A stretch of 64,000 bases of DNA from Terriglobales bacterium (GTDB lineage Bacteria; Acidobacteriota; Terriglobia; Terriglobales; Acidobacteriaceae), in assembly GCA_035561515.1 (NCBI GenBank), contig DATMXP010000014.1, positions 62,001 to 126,000 on the forward strand, in the 5' to 3' direction. This document shows, piece by piece, positions 9,344-16,457 of the stretch (the stretch's first letter is position 1; each line of letters starts with the position of its first letter). The notes under the pieces were generated by a model that worked only from the letters and a program-made list of their open reading frames with translations, searched no databases and had not been told where the DNA came from. Both the position numbers and the translations under genes were made by a program.

Positions 9344-10015
9344 ATGAATCTACCGAACTCCATTACGTTGACGCGAATCGCCAGCATCCCTGTACTCATC
9401 TGGCTGCTGACGACCAAGCGCATCATTGGCGTGTATGGAGAGCAGGAACTGATCGCCTCGACCGTCTTTATCCTTGCTTCGATTACCGACGGCATCGACG
9501 GCTATCTGGCTCGCAAGCGTAATCAGATCACCACGATGGGAATGTTGCTCGATCCCCTCGCCGACAAACTGATGATCGCCGCCGCCTACATCACCTTGGT
9601 GCAGGTGAACCCGCACATTGTTCCTGCGTGGATGGCCGTGATCATCGTCGGGCGAGAGTTCCTCGTCAGCGGACTGCGGTCCATCGCGGCGGCACAGGGC
9701 TTCACCATCGAAGCCAGCGACCTCGGCAAGTCCAAGATGGTCGTCCAGATCGTGTCCGTCGTGGCTGCGATCCTTTCCCACCGATGGCTCGAATGGGACA
9801 TCCCCGGCACAACGTGGGTTTTTCCCGTTGACCTGATCGCGCACTTTGCCATCTGGTTCATGGTTGTGCTGTCTCTTGCAGGCGCAGCCGATTATTTCTG
9901 GGCATTCTGGTCCAAGATCGACAAACAGGTTGTCAAACGCCAGCGCCGCCGCTCATTCGTCCTAAGCCGTCGTAAGAAACGCGACGTTGCGCCCGGAACC
10001 GCACACACTCCTTAA
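9344..10015 (+). CDS. pgsA: CDP-diacylglycerol--glycerol-3-phosphate 3-phosphatidyltransferase PgsA
   Basis: Makes phosphatidylglycerophosphate from CDP-diacylglycerol and glycerol-3-phosphate, the committed step to phosphatidylglycerol and cardiolipin; integral inner-membrane enzyme. The start at 9344 gives the family N terminus MNLPNSITLTRIASIPVL. The CDP-alcohol phosphotransferase signature DG-x2-AR-x8-G-x3-D-x3-D is complete in DGIDGYLARKRNQITTMGML followed by LDPLADKL (about residues 48-76). Further hydrophobic helices follow, with a basic C-terminal tail (KRQRRRSF). An upstream in-frame start at 9257 would add 29 residues that do not resemble the family. The AMMECR1 gene begins 14 bases downstream. 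Confidence 0.93.
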   Translation: MNLPNSITLTRIASIPVLIWLLTTKRIIGVYGEQELIASTVFILASITDGIDGYLARKRNQITTMGMLLDPLADKLMIAAAYITLVQVNPHIVPAWMAVIIVGREFLVSGLRSIAAAQGFTIEASDLGKSKMVVQIVSVVAAILSHRWLEWDIPGTTWVFPVDLIAHFAIWFMVVLSLAGAADYFWAFWSKIDKQVVKRQRRRSFVLSRRKKRDVAPGTAHTP

Positions 10016-10029
10016 TTCCGGTTGACTAC

Positions 10030-10575
10030 ATGCCCGAATATTCAAAAGACGAACGCCGTCAACTCCTCGCTCTCGCTCGGGAATCCATCACGGCTGCGTT
10101 AGACAGTCGAAAACTCGACCTGACTCCGCCCTCCGAACACCTAGCCGAGCACCGCGGCGCCTTCACCACGCTCCACATCGCGGGCGAACTGCGTGGGTGT
10201 GTCGGCTATGTCTTCCCGCAGTATTCGCTCTACCGCACCGTAGCCGAAACCTCCTGCGCGGCCGCCTTTGACGATCCCCGTTTCACGCCGGTGCAGAAAC
10301 AGGAAGTCCCGTCGTTGCAGTTCGAGATTAGCGTGCTCTCGCCGCTGCAACCGATCGACCCGGAAGACGTCGAAATCGGCGTTCATGGGTTGGTAATCAC
10401 TTACGGCAATCGTCGCGGACTGCTGCTCCCGCAGGTTCCTAATGAGCATGGCTGGGATCGGGAGACCTTCCTCCAGCAAACCTGCCTCAAAGCCGGACTG
10501 CCGTCCGATGCCTGGGAGCACGGCGCGAAAGTAGAAGCCTTCACCGCCGAGATATTTTCAGAACAAGATTTTTAG
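10030..10575 (+). CDS. AmmeMemoRadiSam system protein A (AMMECR1 domain)
   Basis: A 181-residue AMMECR1-domain protein. The conserved blocks are GAFTTLHIAGELRGCVGYVFP (about residues 44-64, with the core LRGCxG), the AAFDDPRF block and LQFEISVLSPLQPI. In many prokaryotes the domain is linked to Memo-like and radical SAM partners (the AmmeMemoRadiSam system), whose chemistry is not settled. Neither partner is visible in this window. The gene follows pgsA by 14 bases, so the two are probably cotranscribed. Confidence 0.88.
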   Translation: MPEYSKDERRQLLALARESITAALDSRKLDLTPPSEHLAEHRGAFTTLHIAGELRGCVGYVFPQYSLYRTVAETSCAAAFDDPRFTPVQKQEVPSLQFEISVLSPLQPIDPEDVEIGVHGLVITYGNRRGLLLPQVPNEHGWDRETFLQQTCLKAGLPSDAWEHGAKVEAFTAEIFSEQDF

Positions 10576-10607
10576 AAAAAAAGGCCCGAGGTCCCTCAAC
10601 CCCGGGC
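10575..10607 (-). terminator. Terminator for the Cys-pair gene
   Basis: Hairpin GCCCG (10584-10588) / CGGGC (10603-10607) with partly paired interior, followed on the minus strand by a run of T (A-run 10575-10582 on the plus strand). It sits just past the stop of the minus-strand gene at 10625 and directly abuts the convergent AMMECR1 stop. Confidence 0.7.
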
Positions 10608-10624
10608 GCAGAGAGAGAAGCGTT

Positions 10625-10951
10625 CTAAGCCGTTTGTGCCATGGTGGGTTCGGCCACCTGCACGAATACCGGTTCGGTCTGCTGGGTCGCTTTTGGCGGA
10701 ATGAACTTCAACTTGGTGGCGCCTGAAACCGGCAGATTGATGATCTTTACGGCCACGGAATCAAACTCGCGGCGGACGGCGATTGTCATGAACTTGGCGC
10801 ATTCTTCGCAAAGCCAGAAGTGCTCTCTTCCGGCAATGCGGTGGCTCAGGTGATCGATTGCGCGGCGTGGAAACTCCACGACGAACAGCTTCCCCTGGCT
10901 CAGATATCGGAATGGACGGTTACAGAAGGGATTCACGCACTTCCTCAACAT
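10625..10951 (-). CDS. Small protein with two Cys pairs (zinc-ribbon-like), unknown
   Basis: A 108-residue protein with CVNPFC near its start and CEEC about 45 residues later, spacing that suggests a four-cysteine metal site, followed by a beta-rich C-terminal half. Start 10951 (MLRKCVNPFC) is favoured over the longer in-frame ATG at 10993 because a strong AGGAGGGGG lies directly upstream, and because a possible sigma-54 promoter at 11003-11018 would place the transcript start near 10990. Function unknown. Confidence 0.6.
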   Translation of the reverse strand: MLRKCVNPFCNRPFRYLSQGKLFVVEFPRRAIDHLSHRIAGREHFWLCEECAKFMTIAVRREFDSVAVKIINLPVSGATKLKFIPPKATQQTEPVFVQVAEPTMAQTA

Positions 10952-11002
10952 GGCCCCCTCCTTTTGTGCTTGCCTCTCGTTCATACAATCCATAAGGGAA
11001 AG

Positions 11003-11018
11003 AGCATTCCATGTGCCA
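11003..11018 (-). promoter_or_regulatory. Possible sigma-54 (-24/-12) promoter
   Basis: On the minus strand the sequence reads TGGCAC-N5-ATGCT, giving the essential GG and GC dinucleotides exactly ten bases apart. The -24 half is a perfect match to the consensus; the -12 half differs at the first base (A for T). It lies about 50 bases upstream of the ATG at 10951. No activator site was identified; a 7-bp inverted repeat, GTGAGAC/GTCTCAC, at 11076-11098 is a conceivable upstream element. Confidence 0.35.
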
Positions 11019-11124
11019 GAATGCGATTCAATAGAATCAATGACTTACATTTGTAGTAGGGCTGAGATTCTCTCCGTGAGACACGTGGGCAGTCTCACTT
11101 TGGTAACTTGTCAGCGTCTCAGTC

Positions 11125-11769
11125 TCATTTTTGGGTGGGATTCGGAACCACTGGCACTCGGGCAAGATCCTTAAGTTCCTGCCAGATTCTCTCCACTTGT
11201 TCCCTTGTGCTGACGAGCGAACCCGCGTTGTCGATTACGTAATGCGAGATCTTGACCTTCTCGTCATCTGTTGCCTGGACTTTCTGCCGGCGTTCCACTT
11301 CGCCTCGCGCCGCCTGTAGTGACAGCGAGTGCCGTTTGGCGAACCGCTCCACCTTCTGCTCGAAAGAACAAACAACCGTAATCAACCGGTCGAAGCGCCT
11401 CCAACTCCCGGACTCCAGCAGCAAGGCTGCTTCGACAATTGCAACGCCCGACGGATCTGTGCGCAGGAACTCGTCCATCCACGCTTCCTGCGCGGCGATC
11501 ACCGCCGGATGCACAATCGCGTTCAACTCCGCGATTCGCCCGGTCGGAAAAGCTGCATCGGCAAGTTTGGGTCGGCTGATGGTCCTATCGGTATTAAGAA
11601 TGCCCTCGCCAAAAGCTGCAACAATCGCGTGATAAACCGATTGCCCCGGCTGCATCAGTTGATGGCCCAGATCGTCCGCCTTGATGAGGTGCGCTCCCTT
11701 GGCGACGAACATCTCCCCTACCGTGCTCTTGCCGCACGATACGCCACCGGTTAATCCGACCTTCAGCAA
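11125..11769 (-). CDS. coaE: Dephospho-CoA kinase CoaE
   Basis: Phosphorylates the 3'-hydroxyl of dephospho-CoA, the last step of coenzyme A synthesis, in the cytosol. The 214-residue protein has the P-loop GLTGGVSCGKST (residues 5-16), the adenylate-kinase-like ADDLGHQL motif, the substrate-lid region IVHPAVIAAQEAW, and VEAALLLESG. Length matches the family. A 3' tail rich in Pro/Asn/Thr is non-conserved. Divergent from the Trm112-like gene. Confidence 0.95.
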   Translation of the reverse strand: MLKVGLTGGVSCGKSTVGEMFVAKGAHLIKADDLGHQLMQPGQSVYHAIVAAFGEGILNTDRTISRPKLADAAFPTGRIAELNAIVHPAVIAAQEAWMDEFLRTDPSGVAIVEAALLLESGSWRRFDRLITVVCSFEQKVERFAKRHSLSLQAARGEVERRQKVQATDDEKVKISHYVIDNAGSLVSTREQVERIWQELKDLARVPVVPNPTQK

Positions 11770-11868
11770 GGCTGTTCTCCGAATTGCTTCATGCTACATC
11801 ACTGCCCCTCGCAACCGATGTAAGCTGTCGTGCTTCCGCTCTGGATGGGTAGTAAAATGGCGCACGCC

Positions 11869-12036
11869 ATGATCAACAAAGATCTCCTCGAAATTCTCGC
11901 GTGTCCCGTGTGCAAAAAGCCGCTGGCTTACAACGAAGACAAGGACAACCTGAAATGCGGGGTATGTCACCGGGTGTATCCGATCCGTGACAACATACCC
12001 GTACTGCTCGTCGAGGAATCGCACGTCGAGGAATGA
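11869..12036 (+). CDS. Trm112-like (UPF0434) small zinc-binding protein
   Basis: A 55-residue Trm112/YcaR-type protein with two Cys pairs, CPVCKK and CGVCHRVYPIRDNIPVLL, the characteristic end of the family. Eukaryotic and archaeal Trm112 activates methyltransferases; bacterial roles are less clear. Starts at 11869 (MINKDLLEILACPVC) or at 11857 (four extra residues) are both possible; the family N terminus favours 11869. A hairpin terminator follows. Confidence 0.85.
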   Translation: MINKDLLEILACPVCKKPLAYNEDKDNLKCGVCHRVYPIRDNIPVLLVEESHVEE

Positions 12037-12072
12037 GCGACGCAATTCGGCAGTTTTGATACAAAAATGCCT

Positions 12073-12098
12073 AGGCCCTGTCCCATCGGACAAGGCCT
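12073..12098 (+). terminator. Rho-independent terminator after the Trm112-like gene
   Basis: Stem AGGCC-c-TGTCC (12073-12083) and GGACA-a-GGCCT (12088-12098), a ten-pair stem with one internal mismatch and a CATC loop, followed by TTTTGTATTT. Confidence 0.8.
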
Positions 12099-12272
12099 TT
12101 TGTATTTCAGGCACTTAGGCTCGGCCTGCAACTACTTGTGGCGCTTCGGGTTGTATTTACCGTACGAAGATTGAGTGACGTGACCCACTTCGGCACTCAA
12201 ATTGCTGCAACGAAATGGTGGGTGGTGGAGTCTAAAGGAATAGAAAGTAGTGGGGTCGGAGGTGATCCGAAG

Positions 12273-12503
12273 ATGGCAACCGAAAAGTTCACCGTCGCGG
12301 AAGTTACGGCCCTAAGGAACGAGCTGATGCAACGCATGCTCGATCCTTCGGAAGCCGCAGAACTTTTGCAAGTATTCCTGATGGGCCGCGGTTACGGCGT
12401 TTCGCCGCAGGCGGCCATGGACGCGGCCAGTCGCATGGGAGCTGCGGGATGCTCTATGGATGCGATTGCGAAGGAGCTCGAAGGCGTAGCCCTGGTGATG
12501 TAA
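12273..12503 (+). CDS. Small hypothetical protein
   Basis: A 76-residue protein starting at the ATG at 12273, preceded by GGAGGTGAT at 12258-12266, which is an almost full complement of the 16S rRNA 3' end and strongly fixes this start over an in-frame ATG at 12138. The product is helical, Ala/Met-rich and slightly acidic (VTALRNELMQRMLDPSEAAE), with no membrane segment, recognised domain or catalytic motif. Its own terminator at 12550 supports an independent, well-translated gene. Function unknown. Confidence 0.6.
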   Translation: MATEKFTVAEVTALRNELMQRMLDPSEAAELLQVFLMGRGYGVSPQAAMDAASRMGAAGCSMDAIAKELEGVALVM

Positions 12504-12549
12504 ACGGGCAGAAACCGTCGTTCGAAGCTGTACGACATAACCTGAAGAG

Positions 12550-12571
12550 AGCCGGGCGAACCTGCCCGGCT
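12550..12571 (+). terminator. Rho-independent terminator
   Basis: Perfect 8-bp stem AGCCGGGC (12550-12557) / GCCCGGCT (12564-12571) with a 6-base loop, then TTCTTGTTT. It ends the small gene at 12273-12503. Confidence 0.85.
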
Positions 12572-12682
12572 TTCTTGTTTCTACCTCTTTCCATAAACCC
12601 ATCCTGATATCAGTACCCGGACACTCCAACCTGACAACTCCTGACCCTCGCCTTCTTTCTTACTGCCAAGAGGTCTCCAAAC

Positions 12683-13834
12683 ATGGGTTTCCGAAACCGT
12701 TCCTCGCAGAGGCATGAACGAGTGCGCCGGTTGAAACAGGCAGCCAAAGCAGTGCTTCTTGTCGGCGGAGTTACAACCGGAGTAGCAATGGGCCTGGCCG
12801 CCATGGCGATCTCGCGCCGGCGTCGGAACCGCTTTGATTTCCTCGGCCGTGTCGTCGTAATCACTGGCGGCTCGCGCGGACTTGGTTTTGCCCTCGCGGA
12901 AGAATGTGCGCGACTCGGTGCCAGCGTTGCAATCTGTGCACGCGACGACCGGGAACTCCGCTGGGCGCAGGAAAGCATCGAGCGGCAGTTCGGGACCGAA
13001 GTCTTTACCCATGTCTGCGACGTCACCAACAACGACGAAGTCGCCGAATTCATAACCGCAGTCCTGTCGCGCTTCGGTCAAATCGACATCCTTATCAATA
13101 ATGCCGGCATTATCACGGTCGGACCGGTCGAATCGCAGACCCTTACCGACTACCAGGAATCCATGGACATCATGTATTGGGGAACGGTGTATCCCACCTT
13201 GGCCGTGCTGCCGCACATGAAGTCCCGCGGAGAAGGCCGGATCGCCAATATCACTTCCTTCGGAGGCAAAGTTTCGGTGCCGCACCTGGTGCCGTATTGT
13301 TCCGCGAAGTTCGCAGCCGTCGGATTTTCCGAAGGCATGCGGGCAGAACTCAGGAAACACGGAATCAAGGTGACGACCGTGTGCCCCGGACTCATGCGCA
13401 CCGGCTCTCACCTGAATGCCTATTTCAAGGGTCAACATCGCAAGGAGTTCGCGCTATTCAGTTTCGGCGCCACGATTCCTTTCGTCTCCATCAACGCGCG
13501 ACGTGCGGCTCGCAAGATCATCAACGCCATTCGCTCGGGGCAACCGGAGCTCGTGATAACGCCTCAGGCGAAGGCGGCCGTGCTCTTCCACGCCATCTTC
13601 CCCGGTCTCACCACCGACATTTTGGGTCTCATCAATCGCGTCCTGCCCGATGCTGATCGAGAACAGCGTGCGCGCTATCTCGGCAAGGACAGTCAAACCG
13701 CACTCACCGAATCATTTCTTCAGAAGGCAGGACACCAAGCGGCAAAGGAGTTCCACCAGAATCCAGGCACATACGAAGAGGGTCCCGGACCGGCAGAGCA
13801 GGAAGCAACTGGACGCGGGCGCGTCCCGGCGTAA
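12683..13834 (+). CDS. Membrane-anchored short-chain dehydrogenase/reductase (SDR)
   Basis: A 383-residue classical SDR behind an N-terminal hydrophobic segment (about residues 22-44) and a basic stretch (SRRRRNR). The Rossmann fold shows the cofactor motif TGGSRGLG (residues 61-68), the NNAG structural motif near residue 140 and the Ser / Tyr-x3-Lys catalytic set (ITSFGGK ... YCSAK). The C-terminal extension of about 110 residues ends in a low-complexity Gly/Pro/Glu tail. Arg in the glycine motif and downstream suggests NADP(H), but this is inference. Substrate is not evident. It precedes the duplicated-domain gene by 83 bases on the same strand. Confidence 0.85.
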   Translation: MGFRNRSSQRHERVRRLKQAAKAVLLVGGVTTGVAMGLAAMAISRRRRNRFDFLGRVVVITGGSRGLGFALAEECARLGASVAICARDDRELRWAQESIERQFGTEVFTHVCDVTNNDEVAEFITAVLSRFGQIDILINNAGIITVGPVESQTLTDYQESMDIMYWGTVYPTLAVLPHMKSRGEGRIANITSFGGKVSVPHLVPYCSAKFAAVGFSEGMRAELRKHGIKVTTVCPGLMRTGSHLNAYFKGQHRKEFALFSFGATIPFVSINARRAARKIINAIRSGQPELVITPQAKAAVLFHAIFPGLTTDILGLINRVLPDADREQRARYLGKDSQTALTESFLQKAGHQAAKEFHQNPGTYEEGPGPAEQEATGRGRVPA

Positions 13835-13917
13835 ACCCGTTACTGCCCTGCGGCATCCGACTTGAAATAGCAGTCCTGCATACAGTGTGCGCGACTCACT
13901 TCGAAGGAGGCCCTACT

Positions 13918-15069
13918 ATGCCGACGCGGGCGCAATCCACCATCACAACCGATCACGACGAAATCCGTACATGGGCCGAAGAACGCGGCGCGCGCCCCGC
14001 ATGTGTGCGGCGTACCGGCGCAGAAAACGATATCGGTATCCTTCGCCTCGACTTCCCCGGATACAGTGGCGCCGATTCTCTTGAGGAGATCTCGTGGGAT
14101 GACTGGTTCGAGAAGTTCGACGAGCGAGGTCTGGCGCTCCTGCACCAGGACACCACGGCTCGCGGCCAGAAGAGTAACTTCAATAAGCTCGTCTCGCGTG
14201 AAACTGCGAAGGCAGCGGAGTCTGGAAGAGGACGCTCCAGGGGCAGCGCGCGTTCCCGCTCGACCGCAAAATTATCCTCGACGCGCCGGAGCGCTTCAAC
14301 CTCTTCGCGCGGACGCGCAACCGCCGCCAAGCGCAGTTCCCGGAAAGCAGCGACACGGTCCACCTCGCGCAAACGGGCGGGCACAACATCGCGAAGCATG
14401 TCACGGAAATCCGCAGCCAGCCGCTCCTCTTCAAGAAGTGCCTCTGGCCGAGCCACCAGCACCCGGAAAACAGGTTCGCGCAGCGCAGCTTCCAAGTCTC
14501 GTTCCCGCGCAAAGTCGCCCAGAACAACGGCCCGCAAGTCCGCGAGTACTCGGTCTCGCTCCACAACTTCGCGGCGCAACCAAGCCGCATCACGCAACAA
14601 GTCGAATCCCGGTACGTCCACCCGTAGGACTGCCTCCAGCGGCAGCAACCGTCGAACAAGCTCCAGCACGAATCGGATCCTCACTGATCACGATGAAATT
14701 CGCCAATGGGCTGAGGAGCGCAACGCGCAACCTGCATGCGTGCGCGGCACTGGTCGCAAGAAGAATGACACCGGAATGATTCGTCTCGATTTTCCGGGCT
14801 ATAGCGGCGCAAAGTCTTTGCAGCCGGTCGAATGGGACGACTGGTTCCAGTCCTTCGACGACAACAACCTCGCCCTCGTCGTGCAGGACTCCACTTCACG
14901 TGGGCAGACGAGCAACTTCAACAAGCTGATCGGACGCGAAACAGCAGGCAGTCGACGAGGCAGCCGCCGTCATCCGGAGCGTGGCAGCAAGGTGCAGGCG
15001 ATCAGTAGCGCTCGCGGAACTCGCGCTAAAACGAAGTCCACCCGCGGAAGCACTCGCAGGGCAGCCTAG
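13918..15069 (+). CDS. Duplicated small-domain protein joined by an Arg/Ser-rich linker
   Basis: A 383-residue protein built of two copies of one roughly 88-residue domain (residues 9-96 and about 255-342) joined by a linker of about 155 residues made almost only of Arg, Ser, Thr, Ala and Lys, with a similar short C-terminal tail. Each copy reads TDHDEIRxWAEERxAxPACVR, then LDFPGYSGAxSL, WDDWF, LAL, QDxTxRGQxSNFNKL. As I recall, single-copy proteins of this kind are widespread and often mis-named as glucan branching enzymes; no catalytic role is established. The linker resembles histone-H1-like basic tails, suggesting nucleic-acid contact, which is inference. Start 13918 is set by AAGGAGG; a 13885 start is less likely. 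A Pro-rich mini-gene follows directly. Confidence 0.75.
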   Translation: MPTRAQSTITTDHDEIRTWAEERGARPACVRRTGAENDIGILRLDFPGYSGADSLEEISWDDWFEKFDERGLALLHQDTTARGQKSNFNKLVSRETAKAAESGRGRSRGSARSRSTAKLSSTRRSASTSSRGRATAAKRSSRKAATRSTSRKRAGTTSRSMSRKSAASRSSSRSASGRATSTRKTGSRSAASKSRSRAKSPRTTARKSASTRSRSTTSRRNQAASRNKSNPGTSTRRTASSGSNRRTSSSTNRILTDHDEIRQWAEERNAQPACVRGTGRKKNDTGMIRLDFPGYSGAKSLQPVEWDDWFQSFDDNNLALVVQDSTSRGQTSNFNKLIGRETAGSRRGSRRHPERGSKVQAISSARGTRAKTKSTRGSTRRAA

Positions 15070-15240
15070 ATGAGAACTCTACATGACGCGGGCGGGAATG
15101 ATCCCCGTCCGCCGCAACCTCCCACACAAACGCCAGACGCTCCCGTTGAAGAGCCTCCCGACTCGCCTCAGACCGAACCCGACGCTCCCGTGCGTGAACC
15201 GGGACCTGATCCAACAAAGAAATGGGCATCTGCGAATTGA
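15070..15240 (+). CDS. Pro-rich 56-residue peptide, translationally coupled
   Basis: An ATG directly abuts the TAG of the preceding gene (TAGATG, 15067-15072) and opens a 56-residue frame of which about a third is proline, with many acidic residues (PPQPPTQTPDAPVEEPPDSP). It has no membrane segment or Cys. Pro-rich acidic mini-proteins of this kind occur in soil bacteria but have no known role. Coupled position and strongly biased composition argue for a real gene, though no ribosome-binding site is visible other than the coupling. Confidence 0.45.
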   Translation: MRTLHDAGGNDPRPPQPPTQTPDAPVEEPPDSPQTEPDAPVREPGPDPTKKWASAN

Positions 15241-15412
15241 TTCTTTGAATCATCATTCGCTCCTTCTGATTCTCGCGTTGCGACCGTGACACACCTGTGT
15301 CTCCTCACGCACACCATTCCCATTTCAGTCCCTATATTTCTCAACGTCATCTGCGTGGTAATCAGAGTGCACTACTACAAGCGTTATAATCCGCCCTTCC
15401 ACGAGGAAAGAT

Positions 15413-16456
15413 TTGACGCGCTTATCCACACGACGATGGTGGTTGCTACCACTTGCGCTGATGCTCGCAGTGGTCGCCTTCGGTCTCGTGCGAAATCTGA
15501 ACTCCGGACCACATTCTTTAGTTCTAGAAGTTGATCACGCCTCGCTTCCCGCCGACGGCTATGCGCGTGGGGTAATCAAGGCAAGTTCGTCAGACGGTCG
15601 CAAGGTCGAAAATGTCCGCTGGCGAATCAAGTCCGGAGAGCACCTCGTTACCACGGATATCTCCGAGAACCAACTGAGGTTGAGATCCGGCATCGTCCCC
15701 GGCGACGTTCGCATCGCTGCTTCGCACGAAGGATTTAAGCCGGCCGAGATCACTCTCCACCTTGGCCTCGATCCTACCGACCAGTTCGGTGACGGCACGC
15801 CCGACTTCCTTCGCCTTCAGGATCAGGCCGATCGCGACGCCTTCCGCAACTGGTTTGCGTTCCTCGCCGAATCCGCTTACGTCCAGAAAGAAGAAGATCG
15901 CCCAAAGGAAATCAACGATTGCGCCGCGCTCATCCGCTTTGCCTATCGCGAAGCATTGCGCACTCACGACGGCGTCTGGGCAAATCAGTGGCACCTCGGC
16001 ACAGTGCCGAACGCACCTTCGGTCCGCAAATACGACTATCCGCATACCGCCTTGGGCGCCGGACTCTTTCGCATCCGTGAGGGTGCGTTCTCGCCGGACG
16101 ACGTCTCCAACGGTGCCTTCGCCGAATTCGCCGATGCCGAAACGCTTCGCCGGTACAACACGCATTACGTCAGCCGCGATCTGCGTGCCGCCCGTCCGGG
16201 CGATGTTCTCTTCTTTCGTCAGACCGGGCAGCGTATGCCCTTTCACACCATGATCTTCCTTGGGCAAAGCCATTTCGGCGACGGCGACAACTGGCTCGTC
16301 TACCACACTGGTCCCAGCGAAGGACATGCCGGCGAAATCCGGCGCGTGACCGTAGAAGATCTTATGCATCACCCTGAAGTTCGTTGGCGGCCATTGCCGC
16401 AAAATCCGGCGTTCATGGGTATTTATCGCTGGAACATTCTCCGGGAGGCCGACTGA
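15413..16456 (+). CDS. DUF1175 (YfaT-like) secreted protein
   Basis: A 347-residue protein from a TTG start with GAGGAAAG upstream, a signal anchor at residues 8-27, a beta-rich Ig-like domain (about 35-125) and a DUF1175 domain to the end. The latter carries an NlpC/P60-like pattern: a Cys in EINDCAALIRFAYREAL, and His in RMPFHTMIFLGQS and VYHTGPSEGHAGEIR. This suggests a papain-like envelope enzyme, which is inference. In E. coli the DUF1175 gene yfaT sits beside the alpha-2-macroglobulin yfaS; here too the next gene, one base away, encodes an alpha-2-macroglobulin, so the pairing is conserved. Confidence 0.85.
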   Translation: MTRLSTRRWWLLPLALMLAVVAFGLVRNLNSGPHSLVLEVDHASLPADGYARGVIKASSSDGRKVENVRWRIKSGEHLVTTDISENQLRLRSGIVPGDVRIAASHEGFKPAEITLHLGLDPTDQFGDGTPDFLRLQDQADRDAFRNWFAFLAESAYVQKEEDRPKEINDCAALIRFAYREALRTHDGVWANQWHLGTVPNAPSVRKYDYPHTALGAGLFRIREGAFSPDDVSNGAFAEFADAETLRRYNTHYVSRDLRAARPGDVLFFRQTGQRMPFHTMIFLGQSHFGDGDNWLVYHTGPSEGHAGEIRRVTVEDLMHHPEVRWRPLPQNPAFMGIYRWNILREAD

Positions 16457-16457
16457 T

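Noticed and set aside
13953-14684. A 243-codon frame opposite the Arg/Ser linker
   Set aside because: The Arg/Leu/Glu-rich product simply reflects the complement of the low-complexity linker.
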